From UBA2287 sp964479665 (GTDB lineage Bacteria > Bacteroidota > Bacteroidia > Bacteroidales > Tenuifilaceae): 64,000 nt of DNA. The DNA is taken from assembly GCA_964479665.1 (NCBI GenBank), contig CAYZNN010000005.1, positions 1 through 64,000 of the forward strand. Direction: 5' to 3'. The notes under the pieces are model-generated. The model saw only the letters and a list, made by a program, of their open reading frames with translations. It ran no database searches and had not been told where the DNA came from. Of this stretch, positions 45,303-53,880 are shown piece by piece. The first letter of the stretch is position 1. Every line of letters begins with the position of its first letter. A program made the translations under genes and the position numbers.

Positions 45303-47150
45303 TTATTTATTTAACTCTATCACCATTGCCGATCGTGGCGAAAGTTGAATTTTATCCAAACTATTCAATTTCTTGTCGGAAATTATATCGACTCCCCCCT
45401 TAAAATTTGAAAGTATTTCGTTGAATCGCTGTGTTTTTAGCACTTTAGGCTGATACCCATTGTGCAGAATAATCATTACTGTTTGCTCGTCATTCTGCCT
45501 GAAGAAAACGTAAACCTCATCGTTGGGGATAAAATGCACCAGCTTACCATTATGTATGGCAGTAGCTGTTTTTCGCCATTTCAGCAGTTCGCTTAGGTAG
45601 TCCCAAGCCTCATTCTCCTTTTTGGTTCTGCCTTCGGCAGTAAAAGCCGTTCGTTTATCGTCGGGCCAACCACCGGGGAAATTTTTTCGAAGCACTCCAT
45701 GTCCATTGGCATCGTCGCCATCCATAAGAATTTCGGTTCCGTAGTAAATTTGGGGTATTCCTCGGGTTGTTAGCAGAAAAGCCATTCCCAACTTAAAACG
45801 ACCAATGGCCATATCCTTATCCTTCATAAACCGCGACATATCGTGGTTATCTGGGAAAATAAGAACATTCTGCGGATTGGCATACAGGAAATCGTGAGCT
45901 AGAATTTCGTACAATCGAAGCAATCCGGTGTCCCAACCCTCTTTCTCGTCGAAAGCCTTATTCATTGCGTAGCAAAGCGGAAAATCCATAACCGTTGGAA
46001 CACCCGAATCGAAACCATCGCGATTATTGGCTCCCTTCTGCCAATAGGCAGTCCATGCCGGGTAATTAATCCACGTTTCGGCAACAATGTTAAAATTGGG
46101 GTATTCGGTCATTACGGCATTTACCCAATTGGCCATAAACGTTTTTTCGGGGTATGGGTGTGTATCCATGCGGATTCCATCCAAATTGGCGTATTCTACC
46201 CACCAAATACTATTCTGAATTAAGTACTTAGCCAAGTAGGGATTTCGCTGATTCAAATCGGGCATATGAGTATCGAACCAACCATCCTCCATCAATTTTC
46301 TGTCGGCTTCTGATGCATGCGGATCGAAGGTAGCAGGAATGCGGTAATTGGTACGAGTAAACTTTGGCCATTGGTTAAGCCAGTCCTTCCAGGGTAAATC
46401 ATCAATCCACCAATGCTTGCTGCCAACATGATTAAAAATCATATCCTTAATAATTTTCAATCCCCGTTTGTGCGCCTCTTCAACCATTTTACGATAAAGT
46501 TCATTGGTGCCATGCCTCGAATCGATCCGGTATAAATCGGTAATGGCGTAACCATGGTACGACTGCCAGGGCTGATTGCTCTCGAGCAATGGGTTAACCC
46601 AAATAGCGGTCATTCCCAACTCATTAAGATAATCGAGATGATTAATTATCCCCTGAATATCGCCCCCATGACGAGCGTAAAGGTCCTTTCGGTCGAACTT
46701 ATCGGTCATTCCCTTAAACGTATCGTTTGTAGTATCGCCATTGGCGAAACGATCGGGGAACAGCAAGTACATTACATCGGAGGCATCGAAACCTTTCCGT
46801 TCTGCCGAGCCTTCTCTCCTAGCCTCGAGGCTATAGGTATGCTTTACAACTCTTCGCTTCGAGAACTTGAAGGTAATATCGAATTTACCCGGTTTGGTGT
46901 TAGCATCGATAGTTAAGTTTAAAAAAAGGTAGTTGGGACTCTCTGCTTTATCGACACTTACAAGCGCAACACCTGGGTAATCTAACTCAACTTCGGCATT
47001 CGAAATGTTTGTTCCATGAACCAAAACCTGCAGCTCCTTGTTTTGCATGCCAACCCACCAATTTGGTGGTTCAATTCGGTTTATTGTTTGGGCAAACGAA
47101 GTAGGCATAAACGAAATTAAAAAATATAACGAAATGAGTTTTATCTTCAT
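45303..47150 (-). CDS. GH13 neopullulanase/cyclomaltodextrinase-like enzyme (SusA-like)
   Basis: A 615-residue exported glucan hydrolase. The signal peptide ends SFAQ (residue 21). An N-terminal beta domain (NRIEPPNWWVGMQNKELQVL) matches the cyclomaltodextrinase N-domain. GH13 motifs: DMIFNHVG; GIRMDTHPY with nucleophile D329; VAETW with acid E358; FPDNHDMSRF. There is no lipobox, so it should be periplasmic and finish the breakdown of imported oligosaccharides, as SusA does. It lies upstream of the surface GH13 gene on the same strand. Confidence 0.93.
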   Translation of the reverse strand: MKIKLISLYFLISFMPTSFAQTINRIEPPNWWVGMQNKELQVLVHGTNISNAEVELDYPGVALVSVDKAESPNYLFLNLTIDANTKPGKFDITFKFSKRRVVKHTYSLEARREGSAERKGFDASDVMYLLFPDRFANGDTTNDTFKGMTDKFDRKDLYARHGGDIQGIINHLDYLNELGMTAIWVNPLLESNQPWQSYHGYAITDLYRIDSRHGTNELYRKMVEEAHKRGLKIIKDMIFNHVGSKHWWIDDLPWKDWLNQWPKFTRTNYRIPATFDPHASEADRKLMEDGWFDTHMPDLNQRNPYLAKYLIQNSIWWVEYANLDGIRMDTHPYPEKTFMANWVNAVMTEYPNFNIVAETWINYPAWTAYWQKGANNRDGFDSGVPTVMDFPLCYAMNKAFDEKEGWDTGLLRLYEILAHDFLYANPQNVLIFPDNHDMSRFMKDKDMAIGRFKLGMAFLLTTRGIPQIYYGTEILMDGDDANGHGVLRKNFPGGWPDDKRTAFTAEGRTKKENEAWDYLSELLKWRKTATAIHNGKLVHFIPNDEVYVFFRQNDEQTVMIILHNGYQPKVLKTQRFNEILSNFKGGVDIISDKKLNSLDKIQLSPRSAMVIELNK

Positions 47151-47159
47151 TATAAGAAA

Positions 47160-47300
47160 ATTATGGGTTTAAAAAAAGCAAACACAGAGAAACAGAGTTA
47201 CACAGAGAGAAAATAAAAAAACGCAACGACTCGAAGACGCAACCACTTGTTTTATTAATTTTCTTATGTATCCTACTGTGTCTATTGGGGTTAATAAATA
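47160..47300. repeat. ACACAGAG-type intergenic repeat
   Basis: Text such as acacagagaaacagagttac followed by acacagagagaaaataaaaa, then gcaacgactcgaagacgcaa, and CCTACTGTGTCT. It fills most of the space between the neopullulanase and aldolase genes and belongs to the same family as the inverted repeats around the GxxExxY pseudogene. Confidence 0.7.
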
Positions 47301-47360
47301 ATCCTCGTAAATCCCTGTCTGAGGACAAGCAGGCGTTAAATCAGCGATATCAGCGTTCTA

Positions 47361-48425
47361 CTATCCTTTTCCAATGCAATTCAAATCCTCAAACGACTCT
47401 TTAAGCCTTTTAATTATGCTCTCTTCGCCCTTACGAAGCCAAACGCGAGGATCGTAATATTTTTTGTTGGGCTTATCGTCGCCTTCGGGGTTTCCAATTT
47501 GGCCTTGCAAGTAACCCTGCTTATCGAGATAAAACGTACGGATTCCGTTCCAGAAAGCCCATTGCAGGTCGGTGTCGAGGTTCATTTTAATTACACCGTA
47601 ACCGATTGCTTCCTCAATTTTCTCCTTTTCGGAACCGCTGCCACCATGGAATACAAAGTCGACAGGTTTTGCTGAGGTGTTAAATTTCTTTTGAATTAGT
47701 TCCTGCGAATTTTTAAGAATTACAGGATTAAGAACCACATTGCCAGGCTTGTAAACGCCGTGAACGTTACCAAACGATGCTGCAATGGTGAAGTTGGGGC
47801 TAACCTTCATAAGCTTCTCGTAGGCATAGGCAACCTCTTCGGGTTGCGTGTAAAGTTTCGAACTATCCACTCCCGTATTGTCAACGCCATCTTCCTCGCC
47901 GCCAGTAACACCCAATTCAATTTCGAGGGTCATGCCTATTTTCGACATACGCTCGAGGTACTTGGCACAAATCTCTATGTTTTCCTCTAAACTTTCTTCC
48001 GAAAGATCGAGCATATGCGAACTGTAAAGCGGTTTACCTGTCTCCTTAAAATGCTTTTCGCCAGCATCGAGCAAGCCGTCGATCCATGGAAGCAATTTTT
48101 TTGCTGCATGGTCGGTATGCATTATTACAGGCACACCATAGGCCTCGGCCAAAAGGTGAACGTGCATTGCACCCGAAATGGCACCAAGAATAGCGGAATT
48201 TTGATTGTCGTTCGAGAGCCCCTTACCGGCATAAAACGATGCACCGCCATTCGAAAACTGAATAATTACAGGCGACCCAACCTCGCGAGCCGTTTCGAGA
48301 ACAGCGTTAATGGTGTCGGTTCCGGTTACGTTAACGGCAGGAATTGCCCAACCTTCGGCTTTTGCAGCAGCAAACACCTCTTGTACTTGTTTACCGGTAA
48401 GTACCCCGGCAGCAAAACGTTTCAT
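47361..48425 (-). CDS. fbaA: Class II fructose-bisphosphate aldolase
   Basis: A 354-residue zinc aldolase of glycolysis that splits fructose-1,6-bisphosphate. MHTDHAAKKLLPW has the catalytic aspartate and a zinc histidine; FGNVHGVYKPG and FHGGSGSEKEKIEEAIGYGVIKMN carry further metal and phosphate ligands. Length matches class IIA enzymes. Its place inside the glucan locus would link maltose-derived glucose-6-phosphate to lower glycolysis. Confidence 0.95.
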   Translation of the reverse strand: MKRFAAGVLTGKQVQEVFAAAKAEGWAIPAVNVTGTDTINAVLETAREVGSPVIIQFSNGGASFYAGKGLSNDNQNSAILGAISGAMHVHLLAEAYGVPVIMHTDHAAKKLLPWIDGLLDAGEKHFKETGKPLYSSHMLDLSEESLEENIEICAKYLERMSKIGMTLEIELGVTGGEEDGVDNTGVDSSKLYTQPEEVAYAYEKLMKVSPNFTIAASFGNVHGVYKPGNVVLNPVILKNSQELIQKKFNTSAKPVDFVFHGGSGSEKEKIEEAIGYGVIKMNLDTDLQWAFWNGIRTFYLDKQGYLQGQIGNPEGDDKPNKKYYDPRVWLRKGEESIIKRLKESFEDLNCIGKG

Positions 48426-48482
48426 AGTTATAGTGATTTAATTTTATTCAAAATTGGTGAATAGTTTGGAATTAAAAAAGAA

Positions 48483-48523
48483 TTACACAGAGATACTCAG
48501 AGCCCTCACAGAGTTTCTCAGAG
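48483..48523 (+). repeat. Left terminal inverted repeat of the GxxExxY cassette
   Basis: A 41-bp arm beginning TTACACAGAG and ending CTCAGAG. It matches the reverse complement of 48907-48947 at 32 of 41 positions by hand count. It ends 2 bases from the stop codon of the GxxExxY reading frame. Confidence 0.8.
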
Positions 48524-48524
48524 G

Positions 48525-48905
48525 TTATAGAATATATCGTTTAATTCCATTTTTTAAAAGAGTAAAATTAAAGTTGAATCATAAACCCGTTGGCTTATCT
48601 GCCAACTTCATGTATGTTAAAATCTGTGATTCGTGTACAGGGTTAAATTCATCAACCACTTTTAATTATATTACAACTTAATTTTCAACAAGCAAATCAA
48701 TTTTGTAACCACATTACAATCTTATCTCCTTGCAAATTACAGGAACGGCAACTTGACGTTCTACTTTTAATCCTGCATATTGAAGTTCGAAAAATAAACA
48801 TTCTTCATAAGCAGATTCGAGTAAGCCAGGACCGAGATGCCGATGAACCTCAATTGCGCAACCAATTATTTTTTCAGTTATCTGATTAATTTTCATAAAA
48901 AACAT
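48525..48905 (-). pseudogene. GxxExxY (PD-(D/E)XK-like) gene with four in-frame stops
   Basis: I translated the minus strand from ATG 48905 to TAA 48525: 127 codons with no frameshift. It has the typical GxxExxY start MKINQITEKIIGCAIEVHR, the motif LGPGLLESAYEECLFFELQ, and the typical end PVHESQILTYMKLADKPTG then NGIKRYIL. TAA codons interrupt after KEIRL (48714-48716), after DLLVEN and after VVI; a TGA follows KPTGL. Between the stops the protein is well conserved. The interrupted length matches the usual 125-140 residues. Intact family members are predicted nucleases of unknown role. The frame fits exactly between two 41-bp inverted repeats. Confidence 0.9.
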
Positions 48906-48906
48906 T

Positions 48907-48947
48907 CTCTCCGTAACTCTGTGCCTACTCTGAGCAACTCTGTGTAA
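48907..48947 (-). repeat. Right terminal inverted repeat of the GxxExxY cassette
   Basis: A 41-bp arm reading CTCTCCGTAACTCTGTG at its inner end and ACTCTGTGTAA at its outer end; it is the inverted partner of 48483-48523. It starts 2 bases upstream of the pseudogene ATG. A further CTCCGTGTAACTCTGTGTGA copy follows at 48978-48997. Confidence 0.8.
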
Positions 48948-49005
48948 CAATAGTTATCTCCATAAATAATAATCATTCTCCGTGTAACTCTGTGTGACTA
49001 AAAAA

Positions 49006-51315
49006 CTACCTGCTTACCTTCAAAACCTCTTCTTTTCCAATTTTATGCACTTTATCGAAAACCATTACGCTAATTACTGGGCCCTCTTCGTTGGTTATTA
49101 CCACCTCGCCATTGAGAATATTTACTTTCAGTAAGTTTTCGCGGAACCACACTTTAAAACTAAACGATTTCCACTGCTCGGGAATTAGTGGCTTAAAGGT
49201 AAGCATGTCGTTTCGAACTCGCATACCACCAAAACCTTCCACAACCGAAATCCATGTACCAGCCATACTTGTTATATGTAGGCCCTCTTTTACTTCGTGA
49301 TTGTAGTCGTCCAAATCCAACCGGGCAGTGCGAAGGTAAAGTTCATATGCTTTACCAATATTACCAATAAGTGCAGCCTGAACCGAATGTACGCATGGAG
49401 AAAGCGACGACTCATGAACGGTTCGAGCCTCGTAAAATTCGAAGTTTCGACGAATGGTTTCAATATCAAACCTATCTTCGAGAAAGTATAATCCCTGAAG
49501 CACATCGGCTTGTTTAATATAGCACGAACGAAGAATGCGATCCCAGCTCCATTTCTGATTTATTGGTCGGTGTTTCGGATCCAAATCCTTAACCAGTATC
49601 TGCTCTTTATCCATGTATCCCTCCTGCTGAAGGAATATTCCAAGTTTCTCGTCGGCCGGATAGTACATATTACCAATTATGTCGTTCCATTTACCCAGTT
49701 CAGTTTTTTCATCGAATCGAATCTTTTCAACAAGGGTATTAAACTTTTCGGGCTCGGTGCTCTTAACGTAATTGGCCACTTCACTGGCGTACTCCATGCA
49801 CCAGCAAGCAATGGTGTTGGTGTACCAGTTATTGTTTACATTATTCTCATACTCGTTGGGGCCTGTAACGCCCAGCATTACGTACTTCCCTTTCTCGTTC
49901 GAGAAGTTAATGCGTTGCGCCCAGAAACGAGCGATGCCAATAAGAACTTCGAGTCCGAAATTGGCCAAGTAGCTCTTATCGCCCGTATAACGAACGTAGT
50001 TGAAAATGGCAAAAGCTATTGCACCGTTGCGATGAATCTCCTCAAAGGTTATCTCCCATTCGTTGTGGCACTCCTCACCATTCATGGTAACCATTGGGTA
50101 AAGCGCTGCTCCATTGGTAAAGCCCAACTTTTCGGCGTTCTCTATGGCTTTACCTAGCTGCTTATACCTATATAGTAATAGCTGGCGGGCAACCTTTTGA
50201 CCGTGCGTTACCATGTAAAAAGGAAGGCAGTAGGCCTCCGTATCCCAATAGGTCGATCCTCCATATTTCTCGCCTGTAAAACCTTTAGGGCCAATGTTCA
50301 ATCGCTCATCTTTACCCGTGTAGGTTTGGCTCAATTGAAAAATATTGAATCGAATTGCCTGCTGGGCAGCCACATCGCCCTCAATAGTGATATCGCTATG
50401 CGCCCAAATCTCGGCCCAAGCCTCTGCTTGATCTGCAAGAAGCGCATCGAAGCCTTTTGATTCGGCAAGGCTTAGCAAGCCTTTTATTGCTTTCGGAAAG
50501 GTTCCCTTTTCGTGGTTTAAACTCGAAATTACGGCAGCATACTTATATATAGTAATCTCATCGCCCGAAGCCAGGTCGAGTGTAACCGTCGAACCAACGT
50601 ATTTTTCTTTGTCAATGGTTACAGCATCAATATTCATTCGGTTTCCGTTAAGGAAAAGCGAGTACGACATACCATGACCAACATGAAAATCGAGCTTCTT
50701 AGTTTTGGTAACTATATATGCTTCATTATTCTCAACTTTGTGTTCCACCTCGTCCCAAAACTTTTCGCCGTAGTTCGAATCCTCGTTGTGAACATCGGCA
50801 TCGAGGTAAGGATTTACCCTTACACTGGCGCACGATGTTAAAGGTTTTACGCTATACTTAATAGCGCCCAGTTCGGGGTTAGCAATGCTTAAAAAGCGCT
50901 TTGCCGAAACGGCAACCTTAATGCCCGAGGGAATTTCGCAAATAAAGGTGCGCTCGAGGTAGCCCTCCTTCATGTTTAGCACCCTTCGAAACTCATCGAC
51001 CTGGCATTTTGCCAAATCGAGCGCCTCACCATTTATTTCTATATCGATACCAATCCAGTTGGTCGAATTTATAACCTTGGCAAAGTACTCGGGATATCCA
51101 TTCTTCCACCAACCCACGCGGGTTTTATCGGGGTAGTATACACCGGCAACGTACGAACCCTGAAGCGTGGAGCCGCTAAAAGCTTCCTCGAAGTTTGCAC
51201 GCTGTCCCATGGCACCATTCCCAATGCTAAATAAACTTTCCGATGCACGAGTATTCTCGGGCTGAAACCCCTCCTCAATAATGCACCATTCGTCGTGTTT
51301 AAGGTACTTGTTCAT
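49006..51315 (-). CDS. GH65 alpha-glucoside phosphorylase (maltose phosphorylase-like)
   Basis: A 769-residue cytoplasmic phosphorylase with the GH65 N-terminal, central and C-terminal domains. The probable general acid is E488 in VTGPNEYENNVNNNWYTN, matching the usual Glu in the family. MNGEECHNEWE (about 411-421) and FKPLIPEQWKSF are other GH65 landmarks. With phosphate it should give beta-glucose-1-phosphate and glucose. The adjacent pgmB (39 bp upstream) then makes glucose-6-phosphate, and the adjacent MFS carrier imports the disaccharide, which favours maltose over trehalose or kojibiose. No signal peptide. Confidence 0.93.
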   Translation of the reverse strand: MNKYLKHDEWCIIEEGFQPENTRASESLFSIGNGAMGQRANFEEAFSGSTLQGSYVAGVYYPDKTRVGWWKNGYPEYFAKVINSTNWIGIDIEINGEALDLAKCQVDEFRRVLNMKEGYLERTFICEIPSGIKVAVSAKRFLSIANPELGAIKYSVKPLTSCASVRVNPYLDADVHNEDSNYGEKFWDEVEHKVENNEAYIVTKTKKLDFHVGHGMSYSLFLNGNRMNIDAVTIDKEKYVGSTVTLDLASGDEITIYKYAAVISSLNHEKGTFPKAIKGLLSLAESKGFDALLADQAEAWAEIWAHSDITIEGDVAAQQAIRFNIFQLSQTYTGKDERLNIGPKGFTGEKYGGSTYWDTEAYCLPFYMVTHGQKVARQLLLYRYKQLGKAIENAEKLGFTNGAALYPMVTMNGEECHNEWEITFEEIHRNGAIAFAIFNYVRYTGDKSYLANFGLEVLIGIARFWAQRINFSNEKGKYVMLGVTGPNEYENNVNNNWYTNTIACWCMEYASEVANYVKSTEPEKFNTLVEKIRFDEKTELGKWNDIIGNMYYPADEKLGIFLQQEGYMDKEQILVKDLDPKHRPINQKWSWDRILRSCYIKQADVLQGLYFLEDRFDIETIRRNFEFYEARTVHESSLSPCVHSVQAALIGNIGKAYELYLRTARLDLDDYNHEVKEGLHITSMAGTWISVVEGFGGMRVRNDMLTFKPLIPEQWKSFSFKVWFRENLLKVNILNGEVVITNEEGPVISVMVFDKVHKIGKEEVLKVSR

Positions 51316-51353
51316 TTTAACAAATATTGTTTATTTTTATAATTAATTCGTTT

Positions 51354-52016
51354 TCAAATCTTCGCAAAGGTATTTTCCAAATAAACGAAGGAAAATCCCA
51401 CTAAATTTGGCACTACCACATTGGCTTTCGAGAGGTTTTCGGAGCTTCCAATGCCTACACAACGCATTCCAGCGTTTAGTGCAGCTTCAACTCCCGCCTC
51501 GGCATCTTCGAAAACAATGCAGTTTTTTGGGCTTACACCCATATCACTTGCGCCCAAAAGAAATATTTCGGGATCGGGTTTAGCTTTCGAAACCCGGTTT
51601 CCATCGACAATTACATCGAAATGGCTCAGCATGTTAATACGTTCTAAAATTAGCGGGGCATTTTTACTTGCCGAACCCAAAGCTACCCCAATGCCATTAA
51701 GTTTTAAATCCTCAATGAATCCCTTTGCCCCCGGAAGAATTTCGTCGGGAGTCATTTTCCGAATGTACTCGAGGTACCATTCATTCTTCTTGGTTGCCAT
51801 TCTCTCCCTTTCGTTTGGCGAGTAGGAGTTTGTCATTCCGCCCACTTCGAGCAGAATTTCCAATGAGGTCATGCGGCTAACGCCCTTTAATCGCTCATTG
51901 TGGTACTCCTCGAAATCGAAACCCAGCTCCGCAGCAAGGCGCTTCCAAGCCAAGTAGTGGTATTTTGCAGTGTCAACCACAACCCCATCGAGGTCGAATA
52001 TGCAGGCGTGTATCAT
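51354..52016 (-). CDS. pgmB: Beta-phosphoglucomutase
   Basis: A 220-residue HAD-family mutase converting beta-glucose-1-phosphate to glucose-6-phosphate. The HAD motif I is IFDLDGVVVDTAKYHYLAWK (nucleophile D8, acid/base D10). Later motifs are LGSASKNAP and FEDAEAGVEAALNAGMRC. The cap residues KGVSRMTSLEILL are those of beta-phosphoglucomutase. It lies 39 bp upstream of the GH65 gene in the same operon. Confidence 0.95.
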   Translation of the reverse strand: MIHACIFDLDGVVVDTAKYHYLAWKRLAAELGFDFEEYHNERLKGVSRMTSLEILLEVGGMTNSYSPNERERMATKKNEWYLEYIRKMTPDEILPGAKGFIEDLKLNGIGVALGSASKNAPLILERINMLSHFDVIVDGNRVSKAKPDPEIFLLGASDMGVSPKNCIVFEDAEAGVEAALNAGMRCVGIGSSENLSKANVVVPNLVGFSFVYLENTFAKI

Positions 52017-52024
52017 TTTGTTGT

Positions 52025-52115
52025 CGGATATAAGTTACTTGCCCTAAGGCTCCCGAAGGGTCAGTTATCGGTAATCTGTTGTCTGTTAATAGAACCGACA
52101 ACTGAGAACCGATAA
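52025..52115. repeat. Dispersed intergenic repeat, copy A4 (partial)
   Basis: The phrases acttgccctaaggctcccga, agggtcagttatcggtaatc and gacaactgagaaccgataac match the outer part of copies A1-A3. It lies between the transporter stop and the pgmB start, inside the operon. Confidence 0.75.
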
Positions 52116-52122
52116 CCGATTC

Positions 52123-53646
52123 TTATTTCACATCATCAGTATCGGTTACAAAAAAGACCATAATTGCAGCAATTATCATCAATGCTCCTCCTAGCATAAG
52201 CGAGTAAATGGCTTCGCCGCCAAAAAGCGATTTTGTAAAAAAACCTAAAAGACTTGCTGCAAGTATTTGAGGAATTACAATGAAAAAGTTGAATATTCCC
52301 ATGTAAGTTCCCATTTTATTCGATGGTAATGAACCTGCCAATATTGCATAAGGCATTGAAAGTATACTAGCCCAAGCAAGTCCAACCCCAACCATCGAAA
52401 GCAACAACATATAAGGATCCTTAACAAAATAAATGGATACTAATCCTAGTCCTCCGGCTATTAACGAAATGGCATGAGTAGTTTTTCGGCTTGTATACTT
52501 TGCCATTACAGGAAGAAGAAACGCTACTGCTGCTGCAAAACCATTGTAAACGGCGAAACAAATACCAACCCAATTTGCACCTTCGTTAAATAGTGCCGAT
52601 TTAGTATCGGTAGTTTCGTAAACATGCTGTGTAACTGCTGCGGTTGTGTAAATCCACATTGCAAACAATGCAAACCAGCTGAAAAACTGAACAACAGCAA
52701 GTTGAACCATAGTTTTGGGCATATTAAACAAATCGTTTACTACTACCGATAAGCCATTGTCGGCTTTGCCTTTTGAAACAAAAAAGCCTGCAATAAGCAT
52801 AACAAAGCCAAATGCAGCAACGCCTCCGGTGAGTATAAACAGTTCTGCTTTCCAACCCATTGTATATACTAAGGCCGAAAGTGCACCGCCAATTGTGAGC
52901 CATGTAAAACTGTGATTATAAAAGTATTTTGCTGAATGATCGACATGCTTAACAATAGCCTCTTTGCCTGTACGTTGCTTTACCTCGGCTTGCTCGGCTT
53001 TTTCGAATGCTTTTAGTTGTTCGGGAGAATACTCTTTAGAACGAATAACAGTCCATAAAACAGCCACAAAAAATACTGCCCCACCCAAGTAAAATGAAAG
53101 TTTTACAGATGGAGGAATTTGACCTTCTGCAGCAGTGTTTGCCACTCCAAACCATTCGGTTAGAATGTAGGGAAGTGCCGAAGCGACAACGGCTCCGGTA
53201 CCAATAAAGAAACTCTGCATAGCAAAACCCTTGGTTCGCTGCTCGCTTGGAAGCATATCGCCCACGAAGGCGCGAAAAGGTTCCATGGAAATATTAATTG
53301 AAGCATCGAGAATCCACAGCATACCAGCGGCGACCCAAAGCACGGGCGAATTTGGCATAATTAGCAATGCCAACGAAGCCAAAATAGCTCCTACTAAAAA
53401 GAAAGGTCTTCGTCGACCCAAACGCCCCCATGTGTTATCGCTCATATGGCCAATAATTGGCTGTACAATAAGACCGGTTAGGGGAGCAGCAATCCAAAGA
53501 ATTGGTATAGCGTCTATTTCGGCACCTAAAGTTTCGAAAATACGGCTAACATTGGCATTTTGCAGGGCAAAACCGAATTGAATGCCCAGAAATCCGAAAC
53601 TCATGTTCCAGATTTGCCAAAAACTTAAACGGGGACGTTTAGTCAT
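52123..53646 (-). CDS. SLC45-like MFS sugar transporter (probable maltose carrier)
   Basis: A 507-residue, 12-helix major facilitator from the ATG at 53646, starting MTKRPRLSFWQIWNMSFGFL. The frame is open to 53865, but the extra 73 residues are not family-like. The GHMSDNTWGRLGRRRPFFLVGA loop (in two parts, GHMSDNTWGRLG and RRRPFFLVGA) is the signature of the SLC45/sucrose-maltose group. It should import maltose or short maltodextrins by cation symport across the inner membrane, feeding GH65. It lies downstream of lacI and upstream of pgmB. Confidence 0.9.
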   Translation of the reverse strand: MTKRPRLSFWQIWNMSFGFLGIQFGFALQNANVSRIFETLGAEIDAIPILWIAAPLTGLIVQPIIGHMSDNTWGRLGRRRPFFLVGAILASLALLIMPNSPVLWVAAGMLWILDASINISMEPFRAFVGDMLPSEQRTKGFAMQSFFIGTGAVVASALPYILTEWFGVANTAAEGQIPPSVKLSFYLGGAVFFVAVLWTVIRSKEYSPEQLKAFEKAEQAEVKQRTGKEAIVKHVDHSAKYFYNHSFTWLTIGGALSALVYTMGWKAELFILTGGVAAFGFVMLIAGFFVSKGKADNGLSVVVNDLFNMPKTMVQLAVVQFFSWFALFAMWIYTTAAVTQHVYETTDTKSALFNEGANWVGICFAVYNGFAAAVAFLLPVMAKYTSRKTTHAISLIAGGLGLVSIYFVKDPYMLLLSMVGVGLAWASILSMPYAILAGSLPSNKMGTYMGIFNFFIVIPQILAASLLGFFTKSLFGGEAIYSLMLGGALMIIAAIMVFFVTDTDDVK

Positions 53647-53880
53647 GACAGTTAAAGTATTATGTAAAAAAAATTGTTTCCAGGTTTTGGAAAGCAGAAA
53701 AGAAAAAAGTAATAAGCCAGCGCAGCTAAAATAAGCCATCATTATTACAATTCCAAATACAATTAGTAAAAAAGGAAGGTGTAAAACAGTGTATTTTAAC
53801 AAAATACAAGTTTCAATCGTTTGAGATAGCAAGCAAAAAAACCAAAGCGAAGCTTTGGTTTTCATTAATAACTTTTGTGA

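Noticed and set aside
48454..48681. A 75-residue plus-strand frame in the fbaA-GxxExxY spacer
   Set aside because: It lies on the inverted repeat and antisense to the pseudogene, with no recognisable features.
48714..48950. A 78-residue intact GxxExxY gene
   Set aside because: The frame continues past its TAA with conserved family sequence and three further stops, so this is the first piece of a pseudogene. Its first 15 residues come from the inverted repeat.
53647..53865. A 73-residue N-terminal extension of the sugar transporter
   Set aside because: It lies before the family-typical start MTKRPRLSFW and resembles no SLC45 protein; the ATG at 53646 fits better.
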